From Marmoricola sp. Leaf446 (lineage in GTDB: Bacteria > Actinomycetota > Actinomycetes > Propionibacteriales > Nocardioidaceae), in assembly GCF_001424755.1 (NCBI RefSeq), contig NZ_LMRF01000002.1:1-64000 (forward strand): a stretch of DNA of 64,000 nucleotides. Reading direction: 5' to 3'. The position numbers and the translations under genes were made by a program. Shown here piece by piece: positions 42,024 through 49,500 of this stretch (position 1 is the first letter of the stretch; every line of letters begins with the position of its first letter). The notes under the pieces were generated by a model. That model saw only the letters and a list, made by a program, of their open reading frames with translations, ran no database searches and was not told where the DNA came from.

Positions 42024-42715
42024 TCGGCACCCCGGTCCGCCCCGACCACGACGAGCCCGGCACCGCGACGGCCGGCCAGGTCGCGATCCTGCTCGTGGAC
42101 GACCACGCGATCGTGCGCCAGGGGCTCACGACCATCCTGCAGCGCGAGCCCGACCTCGTCGTGGTGGCCGAGGCGTCGTCGTCGGCCGAGGCCAAGACCG
42201 CCGTGGAGCGCACCCGGCCCGACATCGTGCTGATGGACCTCAAGCTCTCCTCGTCCTCCGACAGCGAGGGCATCGAGCTGTGCGGCGACCTCACCCGGGC
42301 CCACCCGGACCTGGGCGTGCTGGTGCTGACGACCTTCCTCGACGACCAGCTGGTGCTGCGCGCCATCCGTGCCGGGGCCAAGGGCTACGTCGTCAAGGAC
42401 GTCGACACCTCGGCGCTGATCCAGGCCATCCGCGACGTCTCCCGCGGCGGGAGCGCCTTCGACGCCCGCTCGGCCGCGGCCATGGTGCGCGGGCTGAACG
42501 CCCCGCCCGTCGACGACTCGGCGCGGCTGACCCAGCGCGAGGAGGAGGTGCTCGTGCTGCTCGCCCACGGCATGTCCAACCGGGACATCGGGCGCGAGCT
42601 GTTCATCTCCGAGACCACCGCGAAGTTCCACGTCGGCAACATCCTGCGCAAGCTCGGGGTCTCCAGCCGGGCCGAGGCGGTCTACGAGGGCGGCAAGCTC
42701 GGCCTGCTGGGCTGA
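42020..42715 (+). CDS. NarL/LuxR-family response regulator (MnoR/MadR-like)
   Basis: The 231-residue protein has a receiver (VAILLVDDHAIVRQGLTTIL; phospho-acceptor Asp in DIVLMDLKLSSSS; Lys in GYVVKDVD). A C-terminal LuxR helix-turn-helix follows (LTQREEEVLVLLAHGMSNRD, FISETTAKFHVGNILRKLGV). AGGAGG precedes ATG 42020, which overlaps the kinase stop. It should activate transcription of the surrounding alcohol-oxidation genes when phosphorylated. The receiver insertion SSSSDSEG (residues ~76-83) is slightly longer than usual. Confidence 0.9.
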   Translation: MIGTPVRPDHDEPGTATAGQVAILLVDDHAIVRQGLTTILQREPDLVVVAEASSSAEAKTAVERTRPDIVLMDLKLSSSSDSEGIELCGDLTRAHPDLGVLVLTTFLDDQLVLRAIRAGAKGYVVKDVDTSALIQAIRDVSRGGSAFDARSAAAMVRGLNAPPVDDSARLTQREEEVLVLLAHGMSNRDIGRELFISETTAKFHVGNILRKLGVSSRAEAVYEGGKLGLLG

Positions 42716-42748
42716 GGGGTCCGGGACGGTGCGTGGCAGGGTGACGGC

Positions 42749-44044
42749 ATGACTCCAGCTCCTGGGCAGACGCTCACGGTCCACCTGGCCTACGGCGAGT
42801 CCGGCCTCGACGTCGAGCTGCCGGCCGACCGCACCACCGTGGTCGAGCCGACCTACGTCGAGGCGGCCGACGACCAGCGCGGCCTGCTGCGTCGCGCCCT
42901 GCGCGAGCCCGTGGCCGGCACGCCACTGCGCGAGCTGGTGAGCAAGGGTCAGACGGTGGCGATCTCGATGTGCGACGGCACCCGCCCGCAGCCCCGCCAC
43001 CTGATGATCCCCGCCGTGCTCGACGAGCTCGAGGGCGTCGTCGACCTCGACGACGTGGTCGTGCTGGTCGCGACCGGCACCCACCGTGGGAACACCGACG
43101 AGGAGATCAGGGCCATGCTCGGCGACGTCGCCGACCAGGTGCGCGTGGTCAACCACGACGCCCGCGACGACGCCTCGCTGGTGTGGCTCGGCCGGCACGG
43201 ACGCGGCGTACCGGTGTTCCTGAACCGCGAGTGGGTGGAGGCCGACGTCCGCATCACCACCGGCTTCGTCGAGCCGCACTTCTTCGCCGGCTTCAGCGGT
43301 GGGCCCAAGCTGGTCGCCCCCGGTCTGGCGGGGCTCGAGACGGTCCTGACGCTGCACGACGCCGCCCGCATCGGCGACCCGCGCGCCACTTGGGCGGTGA
43401 TCGAGGGCAACCCGGTCCACGACGACATCCGCGCGGTCGTCGCGGCCGTCGGTGGTGTCGACTTCGGGCTCGACGTGGTGCTCAACCGCGAGCAGCGGAT
43501 CGTGCAGGCCTTCGGTGGCTCGCTCCCGGAGATGCACGCCGCGGCGCGCGAGGCCTCGCAGCGCCTGGCGATGCAGCCGGTGCCGTCGCTGTTCGACGTC
43601 GTGGTGACGACCAACGCGGGCTACCCGCTCGACCAGAACCTCTACCAGGCGGTGAAGGGGATGTCGGCCGGCATGACCGTCGTGCGCCCCGGCGGGACCA
43701 TCGTGTGCGCCGCCGAGTGCCGCGACGGCTTCCCCGACCACGGCTCCTACCGCGAGGTGCTCGCCTCGGAGTCCTCCCCGGAGGCGCTGCTGGCCACCAT
43801 CGCCGCGCGCGAGCGCACCGTCCCCGACCAGTGGCAGGTGCAGGTGCAGGCCAAGGTGCAGGCCCACGCCGACGTGGTCGTGCACTCGGCGTACCTCTCC
43901 GCGCCCGACCTCGCCACCGCCCACCTCGGCCACACCGACGACGTCGCCGAGACCGTGCTGCGCGCCCTCCACGACGCCGGCCCCGACTCGCGCGTCTGCG
44001 TTCTGCCCGAGGGTCCCCAGACGATCCCGTACGTCGCGGGGTAG
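42749..44044 (+). CDS. LarA-like (nickel-pincer lactate racemase family, DUF2088) protein
   Basis: The 431-residue product keeps the residues that define LarA, with its spacing. His112 is in ATGTHRGNTDEE and His177 in TGFVEPHFFAGFSGGPK. Lys187, ten residues later, would bind the pincer nucleotide, and His203, sixteen further, would be the nickel ligand (TVLTLHDAARIGD). In LarA these are His108, His174, Lys184 and His200. The cofactor is made by LarB/LarC/LarE, none of which is in the window. It could racemise or epimerise a 2-hydroxy acid, or have another hydride-transfer role in alcohol metabolism. It sits 33 bp after the response regulator. Confidence 0.85.
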   Translation: MTPAPGQTLTVHLAYGESGLDVELPADRTTVVEPTYVEAADDQRGLLRRALREPVAGTPLRELVSKGQTVAISMCDGTRPQPRHLMIPAVLDELEGVVDLDDVVVLVATGTHRGNTDEEIRAMLGDVADQVRVVNHDARDDASLVWLGRHGRGVPVFLNREWVEADVRITTGFVEPHFFAGFSGGPKLVAPGLAGLETVLTLHDAARIGDPRATWAVIEGNPVHDDIRAVVAAVGGVDFGLDVVLNREQRIVQAFGGSLPEMHAAAREASQRLAMQPVPSLFDVVVTTNAGYPLDQNLYQAVKGMSAGMTVVRPGGTIVCAAECRDGFPDHGSYREVLASESSPEALLATIAARERTVPDQWQVQVQAKVQAHADVVVHSAYLSAPDLATAHLGHTDDVAETVLRALHDAGPDSRVCVLPEGPQTIPYVAG

Positions 44045-44053
44045 CGCTTCTGG

Positions 44054-44073
44054 TTCCCCGGACGTCCGGGGAA
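44054..44073. repeat. Perfect 20-bp palindrome between convergent larA-like and mftM-like genes
   Basis: TTCCCCGGACGTCCGGGGAA is an exact palindrome in the 118-bp gap between two convergent genes, 10 bp after the LarA-like stop. It could fold as a terminator hairpin for both strands (tight ACGT loop, no U-run) or be an operator. The remainder of the gap shows nothing else. Confidence 0.6.
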
Positions 44074-44162
44074 TCTGGTGCTGGGCGGGTGTTGCGACGC
44101 CTGCCAAGGTGAGGGAAAGGCTGCCGAGTCGCCGCCGGAGGTGAGCCTCGCGGGGTCGTCGC

Positions 44163-45110
44163 TCACCCGGTCTCGACGACGAGCCAGCCGCCGTGGTGCT
44201 CGTGGACCTCGTACGGCAGGCCGGTCGACTGGCCCCAGGCGCGGAGGTGGTCGAGGGTGACGGTGCGGACGTGGCCCCAGGTCTCGTCGGCGACGTCCTC
44301 CAGGGGCACGGCGACCACGACCCGGCGCCGGGCCAGCCGGACCGCCTCGGCCACCACCCGGTCGCCGTGCGCGGGGTCGAGGTGCTCGAGCAGGTGCAGC
44401 GCCAGCACGGTGTCGGCGCTGCGGTCGGGGGCGGGTAAGCGGGCCGCGTCGGCCACCCGCGTCTCCAGCCGTACGCCGAGCAGGGGCGCCGTCGTGGCCA
44501 GCAGCCGCATCGTCCCGGCCGACACGTCCGAGGCCGTCACCCGGCGCCCCCCGCCGGCCAGGCGCAGCGACAGGAAGCCGAAGCAGGACCCCAGCTCCAG
44601 CACCGACCCGTCGGCCAGCAGCCGCTCGGCGTGGTCGTAGACCGGCGCGTAGCCCGCGATCGTGCCGTGACCCGACGCGGTGACCGCGGTCGACGCCGAC
44701 CCGTCGCCGGCGACCTCGCGCGCGATCGCCACCAGGCTGTTGCGGTAGAACAGCAGCCAGCTCTCCAGCGGGTCGCTCGTGGCGCTGCGGACCACGCCGG
44801 TGAAGACGCGTTCGAACAGCTCGGTGCCGCGCAGCCAGCCGGGGGTGAACAGCTCGTCGGCGAGCAGCCCGGCGAGGTCGTCGTCGATCCTCGACGCCGG
44901 CACCCAGTGGTCGACGTGCACCCGCATCCCGACGTGCCTGACGTCGAAGTGCTCGGTGCGCACGCTGTCGCGGCTCCACTGCCGCAGCGCCCCGACGGCG
45001 CGGACACGCACCAGGTCGTCGACGTACCAGCCGCCGGGTCCCGCCGGCCCGAGCGGGTCGATCGGCGGCAGCGTCGCCCCGCCGGGCTCGCCGACGTGGG
45101 CCGCGCTCAT
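44163..45110 (-). CDS. mftM: SAM-dependent methyltransferase, MftM-like
   Basis: The 315-residue protein has a class I methyltransferase fold in the C-terminal half: VLELGSCFGFLSLRLAGGGR (SAM loop, ~170), VTASDVSAGTMRLLATTAP, TVLALHLLEHLDPAHGDRVV. The N-terminal ~150 residues (GGWYVDDLVRVRAVGALRQW, HFDVRHVGMRVHVDHWVPAS) are unusual for general methyltransferases. They fit, as I recall the family, the mycofactocin oligosaccharide methyltransferase MftM, which methylates the glycan attached to mycofactocin. Location beside a methanol:NDMA-type dehydrogenase supports this. ATG 45110 overlaps the VWA stop by 4 bp. Identification by context and pattern, not alignment. Confidence 0.7.
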   Translation of the reverse strand: MSAAHVGEPGGATLPPIDPLGPAGPGGWYVDDLVRVRAVGALRQWSRDSVRTEHFDVRHVGMRVHVDHWVPASRIDDDLAGLLADELFTPGWLRGTELFERVFTGVVRSATSDPLESWLLFYRNSLVAIAREVAGDGSASTAVTASGHGTIAGYAPVYDHAERLLADGSVLELGSCFGFLSLRLAGGGRRVTASDVSAGTMRLLATTAPLLGVRLETRVADAARLPAPDRSADTVLALHLLEHLDPAHGDRVVAEAVRLARRRVVVAVPLEDVADETWGHVRTVTLDHLRAWGQSTGLPYEVHEHHGGWLVVETG

Positions 45111-46648
45111 CGCGACCCGGGCGTGGCCGCGATGGTGGCCCGGTCGAGGCCGCTGAGGTTGCGGACGACCTGGACGCGGCTGCAGTACTCCTCGTACGCC
45201 GGCAGGTCGCACCGCCCCAGCCCCCAGGAGTAGCGCGGCTCGGGCGTCAGCCACACCGTCTCCCGCGCCCGCCGGCTCAGCTCGGCGAAGGCGGGCAGGC
45301 CGGGGTCGCGCCCGTTGCTGCGCCCGTCGCCGAGCACCACCAGCGTCGTACGCCGGTTGACCGCGGACCCGAAGCGCTCCAGGAACTCGCCGAACGCGTG
45401 GCCGTAGTCGGAGTCGGCGTCGACGTCGAGCACCCCGTTGGCCGGCAGCCCGGCCAGCACCAGCGAGAGCGCCTCCTCGGTGCGGTGCTCGGCGAAGAGG
45501 TCGGTGATCTCGACGAGGTCGGAGACGAAGGCGAAGGTGCGCACCGAGGAGGTGATCGACTGCAGCGAGTGCACGAGGTGGAGCGTGAAGCGGGCCGCCG
45601 AGCGCACCGACAGCGAGACGTCGCACAGCACCAGCAGCCGCGGCCGGTCCTCGACCTTGCTGACGGTGACGGGGCGGAAGGGCACCCCGTCGTACTTCAT
45701 GTTGGCCCGCATCGTCCGGGCGCCGTCGACGGTGCCCCGGGCGGCGGCCTTGCGGCGGGGGCGGGGGGCGCCGTGCAGGCTCTTGACCAGACGCCGGATC
45801 GCCTCCTCCAGCTGCGCGCGCTCGGTCTCGTCGATGGTCTCGGCCTGGGCCTGCTCGAACTCGCGCTCCTCCAGCTCGCGCTCCATCGACATCAGCTGCT
45901 CGAGGTGCTGCTTGAGCTTCTCGGGCAGCTGCTCCAGGAACGGCGCGAGCGCCTGGCGCAGCGCCTCGAGCGTCTCGGCCTCGCGCACCTCGTCGACCAG
46001 CGAGTCGTCGGGCGCGGTCTCGTCGAGCCACGCGAGCAGCGCCATCTCCTGCGCCACCGAGAGCTCGGTCTCCAGCTGCATGCCGGGCTTGCTCACCAGG
46101 TCGCCCGGGTTGCCGGGGTTGTGCATCCGACTGGTGCTGATCTGCACGCGCGCGGCCTCGCCGGCACTGCCCTCGGTGTCGTTGGAGAGCACGATCTCGT
46201 CGGTCAGCGCCGCGATGTCGATCTTGTTGGCCTCCTGGTGCAGGTTGTACTGCTGGGCCATGTCCTCGGGGCGGAAGAACTCCTTGATGTCGTCGGGCTT
46301 GCCGTGCGAGTGGCCGTCCTCCGGCACGTCGCCCGGCTCCTCGGAGAGCGTGAACTGCTCCAGCTCGCCCTCGTCGGAGAGGTCGTCGTGGGAGTGGCCG
46401 TGGGCGCTGTCGTCCTCGGGCGGCACCACCGCCTGCAGCCCGAAGAACCGGTCGAAGACGGTCTCGAAGGTGGCCAGGTCGCGCCGGTCCTTGACCAGGC
46501 TGACCGCGAGCGCCGACCTCAGCACGGTGCGGTCCTCGAGGACGCTCGGCTGCGCGACGGCGTGCATCGCGTCGACCGCCTCGGCGGTGCTGACCCGCAG
46601 CCCGTGCAGCCGCAGCAGCCGGATGAAGCGGTGGACCGCGCCCTCCAC
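45107..46648 (-). CDS. CoxE-like VWA-domain protein with His-rich acidic region
   Basis: The 513-residue product has an N-terminal helical region, an acidic segment (~95-160) with AHGHSHDDLS and EDGHSHGKPDD, and a coiled-coil stretch (~230-300). A C-terminal VWA/CoxE domain follows with the MIDAS motif CDVSLSVRS (~345) and VVLGDGRSNG. VWA proteins act with MoxR ATPases to insert metals or remodel enzymes (CoxE-CoxD, CbbO-CbbQ, NorD-NorQ). GTG 46648 is served by AGGAGG that overlaps the TAG of the upstream ATPase gene, so the two are coupled. It likely matures the adjacent metal-dependent dehydrogenase. Confidence 0.85.
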   Translation of the reverse strand: MEGAVHRFIRLLRLHGLRVSTAEAVDAMHAVAQPSVLEDRTVLRSALAVSLVKDRRDLATFETVFDRFFGLQAVVPPEDDSAHGHSHDDLSDEGELEQFTLSEEPGDVPEDGHSHGKPDDIKEFFRPEDMAQQYNLHQEANKIDIAALTDEIVLSNDTEGSAGEAARVQISTSRMHNPGNPGDLVSKPGMQLETELSVAQEMALLAWLDETAPDDSLVDEVREAETLEALRQALAPFLEQLPEKLKQHLEQLMSMERELEEREFEQAQAETIDETERAQLEEAIRRLVKSLHGAPRPRRKAAARGTVDGARTMRANMKYDGVPFRPVTVSKVEDRPRLLVLCDVSLSVRSAARFTLHLVHSLQSITSSVRTFAFVSDLVEITDLFAEHRTEEALSLVLAGLPANGVLDVDADSDYGHAFGEFLERFGSAVNRRTTLVVLGDGRSNGRDPGLPAFAELSRRARETVWLTPEPRYSWGLGRCDLPAYEEYCSRVQVVRNLSGLDRATIAATPGSR

Positions 46649-46657
46649 GCCGTCCTC

Positions 46658-47905
46658 CTAGACCGGGCGCTTGCGCGCCGACCGGGCGGCGAAGGAGCGC
46701 TGGCCCTGGGCGGCGCTGACCCGCTTGCCCTCGCCGGCGCGGCCGTCGTCGGAGCTGCCGCCGACCCCGCCGTAGGCGCCGTCGTGGCGCCCGGGCCGGT
46801 CCTTGGCGGCCCGCTTGGCCCGGCCGTCGACGTCGCCGTCGTCGAGCGGGGCGGCGGGGGCCCGCGGCGGCGCCTCGGGCTCGTCGTGGTCGTGGTCCCC
46901 GTCGTGCCCGTGGCCGTGCCCGTGCCCGTGACCGTGGCCGTGCCCACCGAGGCTGTCGGGGACGGTGCGGTTGGGGTCGACCAGGTGGGGGATGGCCCGG
47001 CGCGCCTTGTCGAGGTCGCGCTCGTACTTCACGACGACGTTGAGCGTGGAGGTCAGCACGTCGGCGGTGAGCTCCTCGACGCCGAGCACGGCCAGGGTGC
47101 GGGCCCAGTCGACGGTCTCGGAGATGCTCGGCGCCTTGCGCAGCTCCAGCTCGCGCAGGCCGCGCACGATGTCGACCAGCCGGACGGCGAGGCTCTCCGC
47201 GAGCCCGGTGTCCTTGGAGCGGATGATCGCCAGCTCGCGCTCGGCGGCGGGGTAGTCGAGGAACAGGTGCAGGCAGCGGCGCTTCAGCGCCGCGGACAGG
47301 TCGCGGGTGTTGTTGGAGGTCAGGACGACGTACGGCAGGTGCTTGGCGCGGACGGTGCCGATCTCGGGGATGGAGATCTGGTACTCCGAGAGCAGCTCGA
47401 GCAGCACCGCCTCGAGCGCCTCGTCGGCGCGGTCGACCTCGTCGATGAGCAGCACCACGGGGTCCTCGGAGGAGATCGCCTCCAGCAGCGGGCGGGGGGC
47501 GAGGAAGCGCTCGGAGAAGAAGACGCTGTCCTGGCGGCTGATCCGGTCCACGGCCTCGGTGAGGTCGGCGGCGTCCTCGACGACCTGGCCGATCTTCTCG
47601 CGCAGGATCTGGGTGTACAGCATCTGCTTGCCGTAGTCCCACTCGTAGAGCGCCTTGGTCTCGTCCTGGCCCTCGTAGCACTGCAGCCGCAGCAGCCGGC
47701 GGCCGGTGACCGCGGCCAGGCTGGCCGCGAGCTGGGTCTTGCCGACGCCGGCGGGGCCCTCGAGCAGCACCGGCTTGTCGAGCCGGGTCTGCAGGAAGAC
47801 CGTGGTGGCGAGGCGCTCGTCGGCGAAGTAGCCCGCGTCGGCGAAGCGCTCGAGAGTGTCGGTGACGCTCGCGAAGTCGGCGGCGGGGGCGGCGGTGTCG
47901 GCCAC
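46658..47905 (-). CDS. MoxR-type AAA ATPase with His-Gly metal-binding tail
   Basis: GTG 47905 (AAAGGA about five bases upstream) gives 415 residues. AAA core: LLEGPAGVGKTQLAASLAA (Walker A, ~50), VVLLIDEVDRADEALEAVLL (Walker B, ~155), VVLTSNNTRDLSAALKRRC (sensor 1 and Arg finger). After residue ~320 the chain becomes disordered, with a run of His-Gly dipeptides (GHGHGHGHGHGHGHDGDHDH) and then Lys/Arg-rich sequence to the end. MoxR ATPases with a VWA partner act as metal-cofactor chaperones. The His tract probably binds Fe, Ni or Zn. It lies 90 bp downstream of the methanol dehydrogenase-like gene. Confidence 0.87.
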   Translation of the reverse strand: MADTAAPAADFASVTDTLERFADAGYFADERLATTVFLQTRLDKPVLLEGPAGVGKTQLAASLAAVTGRRLLRLQCYEGQDETKALYEWDYGKQMLYTQILREKIGQVVEDAADLTEAVDRISRQDSVFFSERFLAPRPLLEAISSEDPVVLLIDEVDRADEALEAVLLELLSEYQISIPEIGTVRAKHLPYVVLTSNNTRDLSAALKRRCLHLFLDYPAAERELAIIRSKDTGLAESLAVRLVDIVRGLRELELRKAPSISETVDWARTLAVLGVEELTADVLTSTLNVVVKYERDLDKARRAIPHLVDPNRTVPDSLGGHGHGHGHGHGHGHDGDHDHDEPEAPPRAPAAPLDDGDVDGRAKRAAKDRPGRHDGAYGGVGGSSDDGRAGEGKRVSAAQGQRSFAARSARKRPV

Positions 47906-47950
47906 GGGGGTCCTTTGCGCGTACGTCGGGGTGGGGGTGCTGGTGGTCGG

Positions 47951-47981
47951 TCGGGCCCACCCGGCGGGTGGGTGGACCCGA
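47951..47981. terminator. Stem-loop between the dehydrogenase and AAA ATPase genes
   Basis: CCCACCC (47956-47962) and GGGTGGG (47966-47972) pair with a GGC loop, and an outer TCGGG/CCCGA extends the stem. It lies about 15 bp past the dehydrogenase stop on the minus strand, with no U-tract. It could attenuate read-through so that the dehydrogenase is made in excess over its chaperones, or stabilise the 3' end. Confidence 0.5.
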
Positions 47982-47994
47982 CCGACGAGGGGGG

Positions 47995-49287
47995 TCAGGC
48001 GAGCAGGTCGTCCAGGTCGCCGTTCATGCAGTGGTCCACCACGGGGCGGACCGTCTCGAAGGTGCACTCCTTGGCGTTGCCCGGCGTGCAGGCGTCGCCC
48101 AGGACGTGGTTGGTGATGCGGTCCACGTCGGCGTCGTCGCCGGTGATCACCTTGGAGTCCTCGTAGAACTTGGTCGGGCCGGTGCCCAGGCGGTTCTTGG
48201 AGTAGGTGTCGCTGGTGATCTCGGTGAAGCGCTCGGTGATCCCGACGTCGCGCAGCAGCCTGATCGAGGCGGCCAGCGCGGCCTCGGCGGCCTGCACGTC
48301 GGTCATGCCGTGGGTGTCGATGTCCATCGCCCGGGCGATGTCGGCGAAGCGCTTGTACTGCGCCGGCATGTTGAAGGCCCACACCCGCGGCAGCGCGATG
48401 GCGTTGTTGAGCCCGTGGTGGGTGTCGTAGAACGCCGACACCGCGTGGCTGATGGAGTGGATGATGCCGAGGCCGCCGGAGTTGAAGGCCTGGGCGGCGA
48501 TGTACTGCGCGTACATCATCCCCTCGCGACCGGCGAGGTCCTGGCCGTTCCACACCGCCGCGCGCAGGTGCTGGTTGGTGAGCTTGATGGCGTGCAGGGC
48601 GTTGCCCAGCGAGGGCTGGAAGTCCAGCCGCGAGACGTAGGGCTCGGAGGCGTGGGCGAGCACGTCGAAGCCGCACTGGGCGGTGTAGTCGACCGGGCAG
48701 TCGAAGTAGAGCACCGGGTCGTCGATGGCCAGGCTGGTCACCGAGGCGTCGTCGAAGGCGACGTACTTGTGCGGGTTCTCGGGGTCGGTCGTGGTGTCGG
48801 TGATGACGTAGGCCCACGAGGTCTCCGAGCCGGTGCCGGCCGTGGTGGAGACCGCGATGTGCGGCGGGTTCTTCGGGTTCTCGGACATGTTGAAGCCCTC
48901 GAACTCGTTGACGTTGCGGCCGTCGTGGGCCACCGAGACGCGGGCGCCCTTGCAGGCGTCGTGCGAGGAGCCACCGCCGATGGAGACGAAGGAGTCGCAG
49001 GCGTTCTCCTGGTAGAGCGCCACCGAGTCCATGACGTTGTAGTCCTTGGGGTTGGACTCGACCTTGTCGTAGACCACGACCTCGAGGCCGTGGTAGCGCA
49101 TCGACTCCACGATCTTGTTCACGATGTCGGTGCCGCGCAGGCCCGAGGTCATCACCAGCGTCTTCTTGAAGCCCAGCTTGAGGGCCTCCGGGCCGATCAT
49201 CTCGTGGGCGCCGGGACCCATCAGGGCGCGCGGGAACGGGTGGAACTCCTTGATCGGGAACGGCTTGAGCAGCTCGTCTACCTGCAT
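47995..49287 (-). CDS. mno: Methanol:NDMA oxidoreductase-like iron/zinc alcohol dehydrogenase
   Basis: The 430-residue product starts MQVDELLKPFPIKEFHPFPR (AGGAGG nine bases upstream). KEFHPFPRAL, VESNPKDYNVMDSVALYQEN, SIGGGSSHDACKGARVSVAH, PPHIAVSTTAGTGSETSWAY and IIHSISHAVSAFYDTHHGLN match, from memory, the actinobacterial methanol:NDMA oxidoreductases (Mno/Mdo) closely. The Asp/His metal ligands (FDVLAHASE; HSISHAVSAFYDTHH) are present. This group holds NAD(P)H very tightly; re-oxidation depends on mycofactocin in vivo or the artificial acceptor NDMA. It oxidises methanol or other short alcohols, and starts the minus-strand mno-AAA-VWA-mftM group. Confidence 0.9.
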   Translation of the reverse strand: MQVDELLKPFPIKEFHPFPRALMGPGAHEMIGPEALKLGFKKTLVMTSGLRGTDIVNKIVESMRYHGLEVVVYDKVESNPKDYNVMDSVALYQENACDSFVSIGGGSSHDACKGARVSVAHDGRNVNEFEGFNMSENPKNPPHIAVSTTAGTGSETSWAYVITDTTTDPENPHKYVAFDDASVTSLAIDDPVLYFDCPVDYTAQCGFDVLAHASEPYVSRLDFQPSLGNALHAIKLTNQHLRAAVWNGQDLAGREGMMYAQYIAAQAFNSGGLGIIHSISHAVSAFYDTHHGLNNAIALPRVWAFNMPAQYKRFADIARAMDIDTHGMTDVQAAEAALAASIRLLRDVGITERFTEITSDTYSKNRLGTGPTKFYEDSKVITGDDADVDRITNHVLGDACTPGNAKECTFETVRPVVDHCMNGDLDDLLA

Positions 49288-49500
49288 GGGGGGATGCCTC
49301 CTGGCTGGGTGCGGATCCCGGGGCGACGGAGCGACCGGGGGCTGACGTCGCGACGCTAGGCGTGGCAGTGACGCACGGCACAGACGAGGATCGACAAACC
49401 CTGCGTACGCCCGTGCCCGCGCCCGCCACCCGGGCGTCGTCCACCTGCCCGACCGGACGGGAAGGCCGCGGGGGTGGGCCCGGGGGGTTACGGTCACCGG

